Assembly (NCBI RefSeq): GCF_030315975.1
Contig: NZ_JASXSZ010000001.1
Location: forward strand, 682,001-746,000
Source of the DNA: Microbacterium candidum
Lineage (GTDB): Bacteria; Actinomycetota; Actinomycetes; Actinomycetales; Microbacteriaceae
DNA length: 64,000 nucleotides
Reading direction: 5' to 3'
The position numbers and the translations under genes are program-made. The notes under the pieces are model-generated. The model saw only the letters and a program-made list of their open reading frames with translations. It was not told where the DNA came from and did not search any database. Below are positions 42,366 through 50,711 of this stretch, piece after piece; the stretch's first letter is position 1, and each line of letters starts with the position of its first letter.

Positions 42366-42381
42366 TACGCTTCGTCTCGTG
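42366..42381 (+). promoter_or_regulatory. Putative leaderless promoter of kup
   Basis: TACGCT (42366-42371) resembles a -10 box and ends 7 bases before the GTG start at 42379, with no Shine-Dalgarno in between. This spacing is what a leaderless transcript beginning at the start codon would have. No good -35 is seen. Confidence 0.4.
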
Positions 42382-44313
42382 ACCACCGTGACGGATCCGA
42401 CCAGCGTTGTCGGAAGGGCGCGGAGTCCCCTGCGGCTCGCCCTGATCGTCGGCGCGCTCGGCGTCGTCTTCGGCGACATCGGCACAAGCCCGATCTACAC
42501 GCTGCAGACGGTGTTCGACCCGAACGACCCCCATCCTGTGCCCTTGACGACGGACAACCTCTACGGCGTCGTCTCGCTCATCGTGTGGTCGGTCACCCTC
42601 ATCGTGACGGTCACGTACGTCCTCCTCGCGATGCGCATGGACAACGACGGCGAGGGCGGCATCATGGCGCTGCTGACCCTGCTGCGCCGGTGGGCGCCGC
42701 GCGGCAGGACGCGCACGGTCGTCTTCCTGTCCGCACTCGCCGTGCTCGGCGCGGCGCTGTTCCTCGGCGACAGCATGATCACTCCCGCGATCTCGGTGCT
42801 CTCGGCGGTCGAGGGCCTCAAGGTGAGCAACCCCGGGCTGACGGAGTGGGTCGTCCCGATCACGGCGGTGATCCTCCTCGTGCTCTTCCTCCTGCAGAAG
42901 TTCGGCAGCGCGGCCGTGGGCCGACTGTTCGGGCCGGTCATGCTGCTGTGGTTCGTGGTGATCGCGGTGCTGGGGATCGGCGGGATCACGCAGGACCCCG
43001 GCATCCTCCTCGCCTTGCTCCCGACCTACGCGATCGGGTTCCTCGTCGGGCATTTCCAGATCGCGTTCTTCGCTCTCGCCGCGGTCGTCCTGTCGGTGAC
43101 GGGAGCCGAGGCGCTGTACGCGGACATGGGCCACTTCGGACGCCGCCCGATCTCTCTGGGCTGGCTGTTCCTGGTGTTCCCCGCGTGCGCGCTCAGCTAT
43201 CTCGGGCAGGGGGCGCTGCTGCTCAAGGACCCGAAGAACCTGTCTGCGCCGTTCTTCCTGCTGGCTCCCGGGTGGGGCCAGTTCGCGCTCGTCATCCTGG
43301 CGACGGCGGCGACCGTGATCGCATCCCAGGCCGTGATCTCGGGGGCGTTCTCGGTGGCCGCGCAGGCCAGTGGACTGGGCTATCTGCCGCGGCTGCGCGT
43401 GGCGCACACCTCCTCGTCGACGCACGGGCAGATCTACGTGCCGTGGATCAACTGGTTCCTGATGGTCTCGGTCATCACGCTCGTCTTCGCGTTCCGCAGT
43501 TCCGCGGCCCTCGCCTTCGCCTACGGCATGGCGGTCACGGGGACGATCACGATCACGACGATCCTGTTCTTCTACCTCGCCCGACAACGCTGGACGACGC
43601 CCGGATGGGTGCTGTGGGGCGGAGCCGTCGTGCTGGTGACCGTCGACCTGCTCTTCGTGGCCGTCAACCTGACGAAGTTCCTCCACGGGGCGTGGCTGCC
43701 GCTGGCGATCGGTCTCGCCGCGTTCACAGTCATGACCACGTGGCAACGCGGACGGCAGCTGATCACCGCGCGGCGCACCCAGGCCGAGGGGTCCTTGGTC
43801 GAGTTCGTGCAGAACCTGCGTACCAAGCCGAATCTCGTCGACAAGGTGCCCGGGACGGCGATCTTCCTGAACCCGGGGAGTGCGACGACCCCGCTCGCGC
43901 TGCGCGCGAACGTCGAGTACAACCACGTCCGGCACGAGCGGGTCATCATCCTGTCCGTGGATGTCGACACCGTGCCGCGCCTCGACGAGGAGGATCGCTT
44001 CCGCGTCGACGACCTCGGCGACCCGACGGACGGCATCCTGTACGTCAGGACCCGGTTCGGCTATATCGAGACTCCGGATGTGCCGCTCGCACTGCGGTCG
44101 CTGCCGCCTGAGCAGTCGGAAGGACCGCTCGACCTGGATAACGCGACCTACTTCTTGTCGAAGATCGAACTGCGCGAGGGCGACAGCCCGGGCATGGCCC
44201 GGTGGCGCAAGCGCCTGTTCCTCGCCGCATCCCACATCACCGCCGACGCGAGCAACCACTTCGGCCTGCCGCGGGACCGCGTGATCGTGATGGGCTCCCA
44301 GATCGAGCTCTGA
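42379..44313 (+). CDS. kup: Kup potassium uptake transporter
   Basis: 644-aa KUP/HAK/KT protein mediating K+/H+ symport. The family start VGALGVVFGDIGTSPIYTLQTVF, NDGEGGIMAL and the loop GDSMITPAISVLSAVEGL are present, followed by about 12 transmembrane segments to residue 450 and a cytosolic C-terminal domain (EYNHVRHERVIILSVD). Start is GTG 42379, likely leaderless. A short hairpin overlaps the stop. High confidence. Confidence 0.97.
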   Translation: MTTVTDPTSVVGRARSPLRLALIVGALGVVFGDIGTSPIYTLQTVFDPNDPHPVPLTTDNLYGVVSLIVWSVTLIVTVTYVLLAMRMDNDGEGGIMALLTLLRRWAPRGRTRTVVFLSALAVLGAALFLGDSMITPAISVLSAVEGLKVSNPGLTEWVVPITAVILLVLFLLQKFGSAAVGRLFGPVMLLWFVVIAVLGIGGITQDPGILLALLPTYAIGFLVGHFQIAFFALAAVVLSVTGAEALYADMGHFGRRPISLGWLFLVFPACALSYLGQGALLLKDPKNLSAPFFLLAPGWGQFALVILATAATVIASQAVISGAFSVAAQASGLGYLPRLRVAHTSSSTHGQIYVPWINWFLMVSVITLVFAFRSSAALAFAYGMAVTGTITITTILFFYLARQRWTTPGWVLWGGAVVLVTVDLLFVAVNLTKFLHGAWLPLAIGLAAFTVMTTWQRGRQLITARRTQAEGSLVEFVQNLRTKPNLVDKVPGTAIFLNPGSATTPLALRANVEYNHVRHERVIILSVDVDTVPRLDEEDRFRVDDLGDPTDGILYVRTRFGYIETPDVPLALRSLPPEQSEGPLDLDNATYFLSKIELREGDSPGMARWRKRLFLAASHITADASNHFGLPRDRVIVMGSQIEL

Positions 44314-44329
44314 CCGCGTCGCACGCGGT
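44313..44329. terminator. Short hairpin after kup
   Basis: ACCGCG, 5-nt loop, CGCGGT directly at the kup stop codon and 11 bp before the convergent aldehyde dehydrogenase stop. Short stem, so only a tentative terminator. Confidence 0.45.
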
Positions 44330-44340
44330 GCACCGGCGTG

Positions 44341-45801
44341 TCAGTACTGGAACGACTGCGGCTCGAGGAAGCTCGCGATGCCATAGCCGCCGAGCTCGCG
44401 ACCGTACCCCGACGATTTGAATCCGCCGAAGGGTGCGGCCGGATTGAACGGTCCGCCGTTGAGGTCGAGCTGGCCGGAGCGCACGTGCCGTCCGATCTGG
44501 GCGGCGTCGTCGCTCGTCGCCGCCCACACGCTGCCGCCGAGCCCGTAGCGGGTGGCGTTCGCGAGCTCGATCCCATGCTCCAGGTCGCGGTAGCCGATCA
44601 CAGTGAGCACCGGCCCGAACACCTCCTCCTGCGCGATGGGGCTCTGCGGGTCGACGTCGAACACGACGGTGGGGCGGACGAAGGCTCCATGCTCGGTCCC
44701 GTCCGGCATCCCGAGGCCGCCCGCCACGACATCCTCGCCGCGGTCGATGGATGCCGCGATGTCCGCCCAGATCGCGGACTGGCGCTCGGTCGAGACCACC
44801 GGGCCCATGCGGGCGTCCTCGGACCACGGGTCGGACGGACGGTGTCGCCCGACGAGCTGGGCCAGCTGCTGCTTCGCCTCGGACAGCGAGGCGCGCGGCA
44901 CGAGCAGCCGGGTCCATGCGTTGCAGCTCTGCCCGGAGTTGAAGAAGCAGTTCGCGAGCGTCACCTTCACGGCGGTCGCGAGATCGGCGCTCGGGGCGAC
45001 GAGGCTCGGCGACTTGCCGCCGAGCTCGAGGTGCACGCGAGTGATGGATGCGGCGGCCCGCTGCGCGATCGCGGCGCCGACCTCGGTCGACCCGGTGAAC
45101 GACACCACGTCGATCGCCGGGTGGCCGATCAAGTGGTCGGAGATCTGGCGGCCGCCCGCCTGGACGATGTTGAGGACGCCGGCGGGGAGCCCGCTCTCTA
45201 CGACGCAGCGGGCGAAAAGGGCCGCGGTCGCGAGGGCGTTCTCGCTCGGCTTCAGCACGACCGTGCATCCGGCTGCGATCGCCGGCGCCACCTTCGCCAC
45301 CACCTGGTGGAGCGGATAGTTCCACGGCGTGATGGCGAGCACGACGCCTGCCGCCCGCTCCGTGACGACGGAGTTGCCGATGCGATGCTCGAACTCGAAC
45401 GCCTCGAGCGCGTCGGCGACTGCCCGGATGTCGCGCACGGCGAGGTCGACGTGGAGCCGCCGCGACAGTGTGAGGGGAGCGCCCAGCTCGGCCGTGATGA
45501 CGCCGACGAAGTCATCGGTGCGGGCCTCGACGGCGTCGGCGAGCGCGCGGAGGAGCCGTGCGCGCTCGACGGCCGCGACATCCTCCCAGGTGCGCTGGGC
45601 GCGCCTGGCGGCCTCGGCCGCCTCGTCCAGCTGCGCGTCCGACGCGCCCCGGACCCGCGCGAGGACCTCGTCGCGGGAGGGATCCCGCACGACCAGCTCG
45701 CGGTCCCCGTCGCCGGTCCTGAGTGCCCCGTCGATGAGCTCCGGTGCAGCGGCGAGCCCGGCGATGGCGGCGAGGGCGCTGGTCCTGATGTCGGTCGTCA
45801 T
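44341..45801 (-). CDS. NAD(P)-dependent aldehyde dehydrogenase
   Basis: 486-aa soluble ALDH-superfamily enzyme. Catalytic Cys293 (NSGQSCNAWTR), general base Glu259 (HLELGGKSP), Asn161 (TPWNYPLHQ) and the NAD motif FTGSTEVGAAI are present. It oxidises an aldehyde to the acid, substrate unknown. Its promoter carries a copy of the TetR-type motif CTAAACAGTTG (45825-45840), so it probably belongs to the regulon of the divergent TetR gene together with the downstream catabolic cluster. ATG 45801 chosen; an upstream in-frame ATG at 45840 would lie inside the operator. Confidence 0.92.
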   Translation of the reverse strand: MTTDIRTSALAAIAGLAAAPELIDGALRTGDGDRELVVRDPSRDEVLARVRGASDAQLDEAAEAARRAQRTWEDVAAVERARLLRALADAVEARTDDFVGVITAELGAPLTLSRRLHVDLAVRDIRAVADALEAFEFEHRIGNSVVTERAAGVVLAITPWNYPLHQVVAKVAPAIAAGCTVVLKPSENALATAALFARCVVESGLPAGVLNIVQAGGRQISDHLIGHPAIDVVSFTGSTEVGAAIAQRAAASITRVHLELGGKSPSLVAPSADLATAVKVTLANCFFNSGQSCNAWTRLLVPRASLSEAKQQLAQLVGRHRPSDPWSEDARMGPVVSTERQSAIWADIAASIDRGEDVVAGGLGMPDGTEHGAFVRPTVVFDVDPQSPIAQEEVFGPVLTVIGYRDLEHGIELANATRYGLGGSVWAATSDDAAQIGRHVRSGQLDLNGGPFNPAAPFGGFKSSGYGRELGGYGIASFLEPQSFQY

Positions 45802-45824
45802 CCTGTCGTCCCGTTCGTCAAGTT

Positions 45825-45840
45825 CTAAACAGTTGATCAA
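45825..45840. promoter_or_regulatory. TetR-type operator half-conserved copy at the aldehyde dehydrogenase promoter
   Basis: CTAAACAGTTGATCAA shares its first 11 bases exactly with the perfect palindrome at 47574-47589 in front of the enoyl-CoA hydratase gene. It lies 24 bp from the ALDH start. Binding by the TetR protein encoded between the two sites is inferred. Confidence 0.6.
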
Positions 45841-45852
45841 TAGCGAGTATCA

Positions 45853-45880
45853 TTGAACCCGAGAATCGCTGCCGGTTCAA
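45853..45880. repeat. Inverted repeat in the ALDH/TetR intergenic region
   Basis: TTGAACC (45853-45859) and GGTTCAA (45874-45880) separated by 14 bp. It could be a second operator or part of a leader structure for the tetR-like gene; unassigned. Confidence 0.35.
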
Positions 45881-45981
45881 GGCGCAATGCGTTCAACGGA
45901 GCGGGAATCCGCCTCGCGACGCCGTCGACAACGGTGCGAACAGTCGTTAGGGTGTGGAGCTAACCGGCGCACAGGGAGTTC

Positions 45982-46647
45982 ATGATGACGTCAACGGGTC
46001 CACGGACCTCATCTCGGCCCGGCAAGAGCGCCATCATCGCCGCGGCGCTCCAGTGCTTCCACGAACGCGGCTACGAGGGGTCGTCGATCCGCGACGTCGC
46101 GCAGGTTGCGGGCGTGACCGGAGCCGCCGTCTACCACTACTACGACTCCAAGCAGGATCTCCTGATGGAGATCATGGAGGACTTCCTCGCGAAGTCGATC
46201 ACGGCGACCAAGAACGCCGTTGCGCGGGCGGGCTCCGACCCGGTCGCCCGCCTGTTCGCCGCGGCGCAGTCGCATGTGCTGTGGAACACGTCCGACATCG
46301 CGGCGAGCTTCGTGGTCAACAGCGAGATCCGCAGCCTCAGTCCTGAGAACCGCGCAAAGCACATCCCGAAGCGCGACGAGCTGCAGCGGATCTTCGACAG
46401 CGCCGTCGAGGACGGATGCCGCGAGGGCCTCTTCGAGACGCCGTGGCCGCTCGAGGCCAGTCGCGCCGTCACGGTCATGTGCACGTTCGTCGCCCGCTGG
46501 TACCGGCCGGGCGGGCCGCTGTCGGCGGAGGAGATCAGCTGGCGCTACGGCCACATGGCGCTGTCGCTCGTGCGCGCGGTCCGCGGACCGCATATGGAGC
46601 TTCCGGCGTACGACGGCGGCATGACCATCGAGCCCACATCTTTCTGA
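45982..46647 (+). CDS. TetR-family transcriptional repressor (KstR2-like)
   Basis: 221-aa regulator. The helix-turn-helix is SSIRDVAQVAGVTGAAVYHYYDSKQDLL; the C-terminal ligand domain resembles KstR2/FadR-type regulators, which sense acyl-CoAs. GGGAG precedes ATG 45982 (ATG 45985 equally possible). It lies between divergent ALDH and convergent enoyl-CoA hydratase, both of whose promoters carry CTAAACAGTTG elements. An acyl-CoA intermediate of the local pathway is the likely inducer (inference). Confidence 0.9.
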   Translation: MMTSTGPRTSSRPGKSAIIAAALQCFHERGYEGSSIRDVAQVAGVTGAAVYHYYDSKQDLLMEIMEDFLAKSITATKNAVARAGSDPVARLFAAAQSHVLWNTSDIAASFVVNSEIRSLSPENRAKHIPKRDELQRIFDSAVEDGCREGLFETPWPLEASRAVTVMCTFVARWYRPGGPLSAEEISWRYGHMALSLVRAVRGPHMELPAYDGGMTIEPTSF

Positions 46648-46677
46648 ACGATCGATCAGTACGCAACCGCTGGAGAC

Positions 46678-46714
46678 GACGAGGCGGGCCCCGCATCCCG
46701 GGGCCCGCCTCGTC
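46678..46714. terminator. Bidirectional terminator between tetR-like and enoyl-CoA hydratase genes
   Basis: Perfect 15-bp stem (GACGAGGCGGGCCCC with GGGGCCCGCCTCGTC) and 7-nt loop, placed between convergent stops at 46647 and 46720. Confidence 0.85.
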
Positions 46715-46719
46715 CGTGC

Positions 46720-47517
46720 TCAGCGACCGGCGTACGCGGGCGTGCGCTTGCCGATGAAGGCGTCGGCGGCCTCGGACGCGTCAGCGCTCTCTGCGCAGAA
46801 CGTGTGGCGCACCGACTCGTAGTCGAGGGCGTCCTCGAGGGTCGCGGTGGCGCTGTCGATGAAGTTCTGCTTGATGCGGGCGAGGGCGAGGGGCGCCGCC
46901 TCGGCAAGTCTGCGGGCGATCTCGCCGACGCCGTCCATGAGTTCCTCACGTGCGAAGAGGCGGGAGACGAGGCCGATGCGCAGCGCCTCGGCGGCGTCGA
47001 ACGGCTGTGACTCGAGGTACTTCTCGCGGGCGCGGCCGTAGCCGATGATCCGGGGGAGGAACCACGTTCCACCGAAGTCGCCGGAGAGGCCTGCGTTGAG
47101 GAATGCGGCGTTGAATCGGGCGGTATCCGCGGAATACCGCAGGTCCGTGGCGCACGCCCAGGACAGCCCCGCGCCGGCGCACGCGCCGTTGATCGCGGCG
47201 ATCGTGACGGCGGGCATCGTGTGCAGGAGGCGGGACGTCTCCATGAACGCCCGGAGCGCCCGTGCGCGCTCCGGGGGCGGGAACGCCGAGGCCACGCCCC
47301 CGCCCGGACCCTGGGACAAGTCGCCGCCGGCGCAGAACCCGCGGCCTGCGCCCGTCAGGATCAGCACCCGGACGCTGTCGTCGTGCGCCGCATCCGTGAA
47401 CACCTCGACCGTGCGATCGAGCATCTCGGCCGTCATGGCGTTGAGCCGATCGGGTCGGTTGAGGGTCACAGTCATCACCGCGTCATCGCGGGAGACGAGC
47501 ACGCTCGCTTCGTTCAT
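46720..47517 (-). CDS. Enoyl-CoA hydratase/isomerase family protein
   Basis: 265-aa crotonase-fold enzyme. The oxyanion-hole segment GRGFCAGGDLSQG and the second, INGACAGAGLSWACATDLR, are clear; the active-site stretch LSGDFGGTWFLPRIIG has Asp where many hydratases have Glu, as in PaaG-like isomerases. Acts on an acyl-CoA, substrate unknown. AGGAAG lies about nine bases before ATG 47517. A perfect palindrome at 47574-47589 marks its promoter for TetR control. Confidence 0.9.
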   Translation of the reverse strand: MNEASVLVSRDDAVMTVTLNRPDRLNAMTAEMLDRTVEVFTDAAHDDSVRVLILTGAGRGFCAGGDLSQGPGGGVASAFPPPERARALRAFMETSRLLHTMPAVTIAAINGACAGAGLSWACATDLRYSADTARFNAAFLNAGLSGDFGGTWFLPRIIGYGRAREKYLESQPFDAAEALRIGLVSRLFAREELMDGVGEIARRLAEAAPLALARIKQNFIDSATATLEDALDYESVRHTFCAESADASEAADAFIGKRTPAYAGR

Positions 47518-47573
47518 GTTTTGCCAACTTCCTCGTCGATGGACGCGTACTTCGTGGTGGAGTCGAGTCTTGT

Positions 47574-47589
47574 CTAAACAGTTGTTTAG
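47574..47589. promoter_or_regulatory. TetR-type operator at the enoyl-CoA hydratase promoter
   Basis: CTAAACA-GT-TGTTTAG, a palindrome with 7-bp arms in an A+T-rich pocket 56 bp upstream of the hydratase start. A related copy stands before the ALDH gene at 45825. Confidence 0.7.
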
Positions 47590-47741
47590 GGATACCGTAG
47601 CACTCACCGGTCCTCATGAGGGATGCGGAATCTCAGGGAATGGGTTCGATAAATCCCTGATAAACAGATAAAACCAGAATGCAGACGATGGTGCCCCGAA
47701 GTGTCCATCGTCAGGCGGGACAGCAAGAGTCCTCAGCAAAG

Positions 47742-47776
47742 CGATCCGTTGATCAGTCTTCTTGACCAATGGATCG
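47742..47776. promoter_or_regulatory. 35-bp imperfect inverted repeat upstream of ABC operon
   Basis: CGATCCGTTGATCA (47742-47755) and TGACCAATGGATCG (47763-47776) match at 12 of 14 positions around a 7-nt loop, about 56 bp before the binding-protein start. It contains GTTGATCA, also seen in the operator at 45825. Operator or attenuator; undecided. Confidence 0.45.
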
Positions 47777-47832
47777 GGTGAGCACCGGTCTCGACACCCG
47801 CCCCCCTTATGCGCGACCGAAGGAGTTCAAGC

Positions 47833-48813
47833 ATGCAGTCCATGAGCCGGCAGAAGTCTTCCCCGACCTCGTCGAAGATCCGTCCCCTCGCCCTCGCAGC
47901 CGCAGGCATTGCGATCGCGATGACGCTGAGCGCGTGCTCGTCGAGCACCGCGCCCGCCGCAGCGGGCAGCGCGTCCGCGAAGGCGGCGGCAAGCGGGAAC
48001 TCCTCGCCCGCGGACCCGTCGATGGCGGGTGAGGCGGCGAAGCTCGTCCCCAAGCAGTTCAAGGACAAGGGCACGCTCATCGTCGGGCTGGATGCATCCA
48101 CCCCTCCCGGCGAGTACGTCGACAAGGACGGGAAGACGATCGTCGGCTACCAGGCCGATCTCATCAAGGCGATCGGCCAGAAGCTCGGCATCGACATGCA
48201 GCTCGAGAACGCCGGCTTCGACACGATCATCCCGGGGCTCGCGAGCGGCCGCATCGACGTCGGCCAGGCGGGCATGTACGCGAAGCCCGCGCGCATGCAG
48301 GTCGCCGACTTCATCTCGTACGCCCTCATCGGCTCGACGCTGTTCACGAGCAGCTCCTCGTCGAAGACGTACAACGGCCTCGCGGACCTGTGCGGCGCGG
48401 GAGTCGCGGTGCAGCTCGGCACCTCGCTGCAGACGCAGCTCGAGGAGCAGTCGAAGAAGTGCACCGCCGCCGGCAAGCCCGCGGTCAACATCCTCACGTT
48501 CGGCAACGGCAGCGACGAGGTCCTCGCCGTCGGCAGCGGGCGCGCGGACGTCGGGTTCGACAGCCAGGAGACGATCTCGTACCTGATCAAGCAGACCAAC
48601 GGCCAGTACAAGATGCAGGGCGCGCCGATCGACGCCACCGTGCCCAGCAGCATCGCGGTCGCGAAGGCCACGGGCCTGGACAAGGCGATCCAGAAGGCGC
48701 TCGAAGAGATGATGGCCGACGGCAGCTATCAGAAGATCTTCGACAAGTGGGGCGTGTCGTCGATCACCATCAAGCAGCCCGCGATCAACGACACGGGCAA
48801 CCCGGCCAGCTGA
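47833..48813 (+). CDS. ABC transporter substrate-binding lipoprotein, family 3
   Basis: 326-aa exported solute-binding lipoprotein. Signal peptide with lipobox TLSAC (Cys35), Ser/Ala-rich linker, then SBP_bac_3 fold with VGYQADLIKAIGQKLGIDM and LASGRIDVGQAGMY. AAGGAG precedes ATG 47833. First gene of a long plus-strand run through to 57646 that includes an importer and six catabolic enzymes; the ligand is therefore probably the growth substrate of that pathway, perhaps an organic or amino acid. Paralogous in type to the protein at 16571. Confidence 0.92.
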   Translation: MQSMSRQKSSPTSSKIRPLALAAAGIAIAMTLSACSSSTAPAAAGSASAKAAASGNSSPADPSMAGEAAKLVPKQFKDKGTLIVGLDASTPPGEYVDKDGKTIVGYQADLIKAIGQKLGIDMQLENAGFDTIIPGLASGRIDVGQAGMYAKPARMQVADFISYALIGSTLFTSSSSSKTYNGLADLCGAGVAVQLGTSLQTQLEEQSKKCTAAGKPAVNILTFGNGSDEVLAVGSGRADVGFDSQETISYLIKQTNGQYKMQGAPIDATVPSSIAVAKATGLDKAIQKALEEMMADGSYQKIFDKWGVSSITIKQPAINDTGNPAS

Positions 48814-48858
48814 CCCGCGGAGGGCACGAAAGCAGGGCGATCGAGAAGGAGCCGGAAA

Positions 48859-49848
48859 GTGGAAACCCAGGATCAGGTGTCGTCGTCGCCGGTGACGACG
48901 ACGATATTCATCGACGAGAAGCCGGTCCCCGTGCCGCAGCCGTGGCGGTGGGTGGCGATCGTCGCGGTCTTGATGATCGGCGCCTGGGGCGTCTACACGC
49001 TCGGCTTCGAGAAGATCCTCCGCGGCAACCAGTGGCAGACGCGGTTCGGGTGGGAGGTCGTCGGGCAGTACCTCTTCGACCCGATCGTGCTCACCGGGCT
49101 CGGGATGACGCTCCTCCTGACCGCGTCCGCCATGATCATCGCGATCGTGATCGGGGTCGTCCTCGCCATCATGCGGCTGTCGCCGAACGGGATCCTCTCC
49201 TCGGCGAGCACGACCTACGTCTGGTTCTTCCGCGGGACGCCCGTCCTCGTGCAGCTCCTGTTCTGGTACAACCTCAGCTATATCTTCCCGGTGATCAACA
49301 TCGGGATCCCGTTCGGGGGGCCGATCTTCGCGTCCCTCAACGCGAACGCGTTCATCACGCCGTTCTTGGCTGCGCTGCTGGGACTGGGGCTGCACGAGGC
49401 CGCCTACATGTGCGAGATCGTGCGTGCCGGCATCCTCTCCGTCGACGAAGGACAGGAGGAGGCCGCGGCATCGCTCGGGATGCCGCGGCGGCGCACGATG
49501 ATGCGCATCATCCTGCCCCAGGCGATGAAGGTGATCATCCCGCCGACCGGGAGCCAGACGATCGGCATGCTGAAGATGTCGTCGCTGGCGAGCGTCATCA
49601 CGGTGGTGGAGCTCCTCCACTCGGTCGAGCTGATCTACTCCGCGAACTACGAGACGATTCCGCTGCTGATCGTCGCGAGCCTCTGGTACCTGCTCATCAC
49701 GTCGATCCTCACCGTCGGCCAGTACTACATCGAGCGGCACTACGCGCGGGGCTCGTCCAGAAATCTGCCGCCGACGCCGATGCAGAACCTGCGGAAGTTC
49801 TTCGGCGACTTCCATCCCGGTGCGCGCCAGCTTCCGGTCAAGGGCTAG
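48859..49848 (+). CDS. Polar amino-acid type ABC transporter permease
   Basis: 329-aa inner-membrane permease. WFFRGTPVLVQLLFWYNLSY and the EAA loop CEIVRAGILSVDEGQEEAAASLGM are the GlnP/HisMQ hallmarks. It has an N-terminal hydrophilic arm and C-terminal tail like its paralogue at 15532. GTG 48859 has AAGGAG upstream. It sits 45 bp after the binding protein and 15 bp before the ATPase. Confidence 0.93.
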   Translation: METQDQVSSSPVTTTIFIDEKPVPVPQPWRWVAIVAVLMIGAWGVYTLGFEKILRGNQWQTRFGWEVVGQYLFDPIVLTGLGMTLLLTASAMIIAIVIGVVLAIMRLSPNGILSSASTTYVWFFRGTPVLVQLLFWYNLSYIFPVINIGIPFGGPIFASLNANAFITPFLAALLGLGLHEAAYMCEIVRAGILSVDEGQEEAAASLGMPRRRTMMRIILPQAMKVIIPPTGSQTIGMLKMSSLASVITVVELLHSVELIYSANYETIPLLIVASLWYLLITSILTVGQYYIERHYARGSSRNLPPTPMQNLRKFFGDFHPGARQLPVKG

Positions 49849-49863
49849 AGAGGAGGACCCATC

Positions 49864-50679
49864 ATGTTCCGCAGACACGAGAACGACCGCGACGCGCCCT
49901 ACGACGGGCCGATGGTCAAGGCCACGGGCGTCTTCAAGCGATTCGGATCGCTGGAGATCCTCCGCGGCGTCGACTTCGAGGTCCAGCGCGGCGAGGTGTC
50001 GGTCGTCATCGGCCCTTCCGGGTCGGGGAAGACGACATTCCTCCGCTGCATCAACCATCTCGAGAAGGTCAACGCCGGACGCATCTACGTCGACGGGAAG
50101 AACGTCGGCTACCGGGAGGTCGACGGACGGCTGCACGAACTGCGGGACGCGGAGGTGTGCCGCAACCGCGAGCAGATCGGGATGGTCTTCCAGAACTTCA
50201 ACCTGTTCCCGCATATGAACGTGCTGGAGAACATCACCGAGGCGCCCCGAGGGGTCCGGCGGATCCCGGCGGCGCAGGCGAAGGCGCGCGCCCACGAGCT
50301 GCTCGACCGGGTCGGCCTCAGCGACAAGGCGAAGGCCTACCCCGCGCAGCTGTCCGGAGGGCAGAAGCAGCGCATCGCGATCGCCCGCGCGCTCGCGATG
50401 GACCCCAAGCTCATGCTGTTCGACGAGCCGACCTCGGCACTCGACCCGGAACTGGTGGGAGAGGTCCTGAACGTCATGAAGCAGCTCGCGCGCGACGGAA
50501 TGACCATGGTCGTCGTCACGCACGAGATGGGCTTCGCGAAGGAGGTCGCCGACACCGTCACGTTCATGAGCAACGGGAAGGTCGTGGAGCGCGGAACCCC
50601 GCAGGAGGTTTTGTCGAATCCGCAGGAAGAGCGCACGAGGGCCTTCCTCGCCCGCGCGATGCACGAACAGCAGGCGTGA
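49864..50679 (+). CDS. Polar amino-acid type ABC transporter ATP-binding protein
   Basis: 271-aa ABC ATPase. Walker [11 protein letters not shown]-loop [12 protein letters not shown], signature [15 protein letters not shown], Walker [18 protein letters not shown] and [15 protein letters not shown] are present. Close relative of the ATPase at 14771, including the inserted [17 protein letters not shown] segment after Walker A. Completes the second importer of this class in the window. Confidence 0.95.
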   Translation: MFRRHENDRDAPYDGPMVKATGVFKRFGSLEILRGVDFEVQRGEVSVVIGPSGSGKTTFLRCINHLEKVNAGRIYVDGKNVGYREVDGRLHELRDAEVCRNREQIGMVFQNFNLFPHMNVLENITEAPRGVRRIPAAQAKARAHELLDRVGLSDKAKAYPAQLSGGQKQRIAIARALAMDPKLMLFDEPTSALDPELVGEVLNVMKQLARDGMTMVVVTHEMGFAKEVADTVTFMSNGKVVERGTPQEVLSNPQEERTRAFLARAMHEQQA

Positions 50680-50711
50680 CGCAGGTCACGAGGCAGAGAG
50701 GACTGACGAGA

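Noticed and set aside
42163..42378. A c-di-AMP (ydaO-type) riboswitch upstream of kup
   Set aside because: Such switches can precede potassium transporters, but I could not identify its conserved sequence blocks here, and the start looks leaderless.
40513..44259. Permease frame extended to 1248 codons on the minus strand
   Set aside because: The added part is antisense to kup and its translation is charged low complexity; ATG 42162 has a ribosome site and gives the normal permease.
48390..50711. Large in-frame extension upstream of the ThDP enzyme
   Set aside because: It overlaps three well-supported ABC transporter genes in another frame and encodes no domain; GTG 50712 gives the normal enzyme length.
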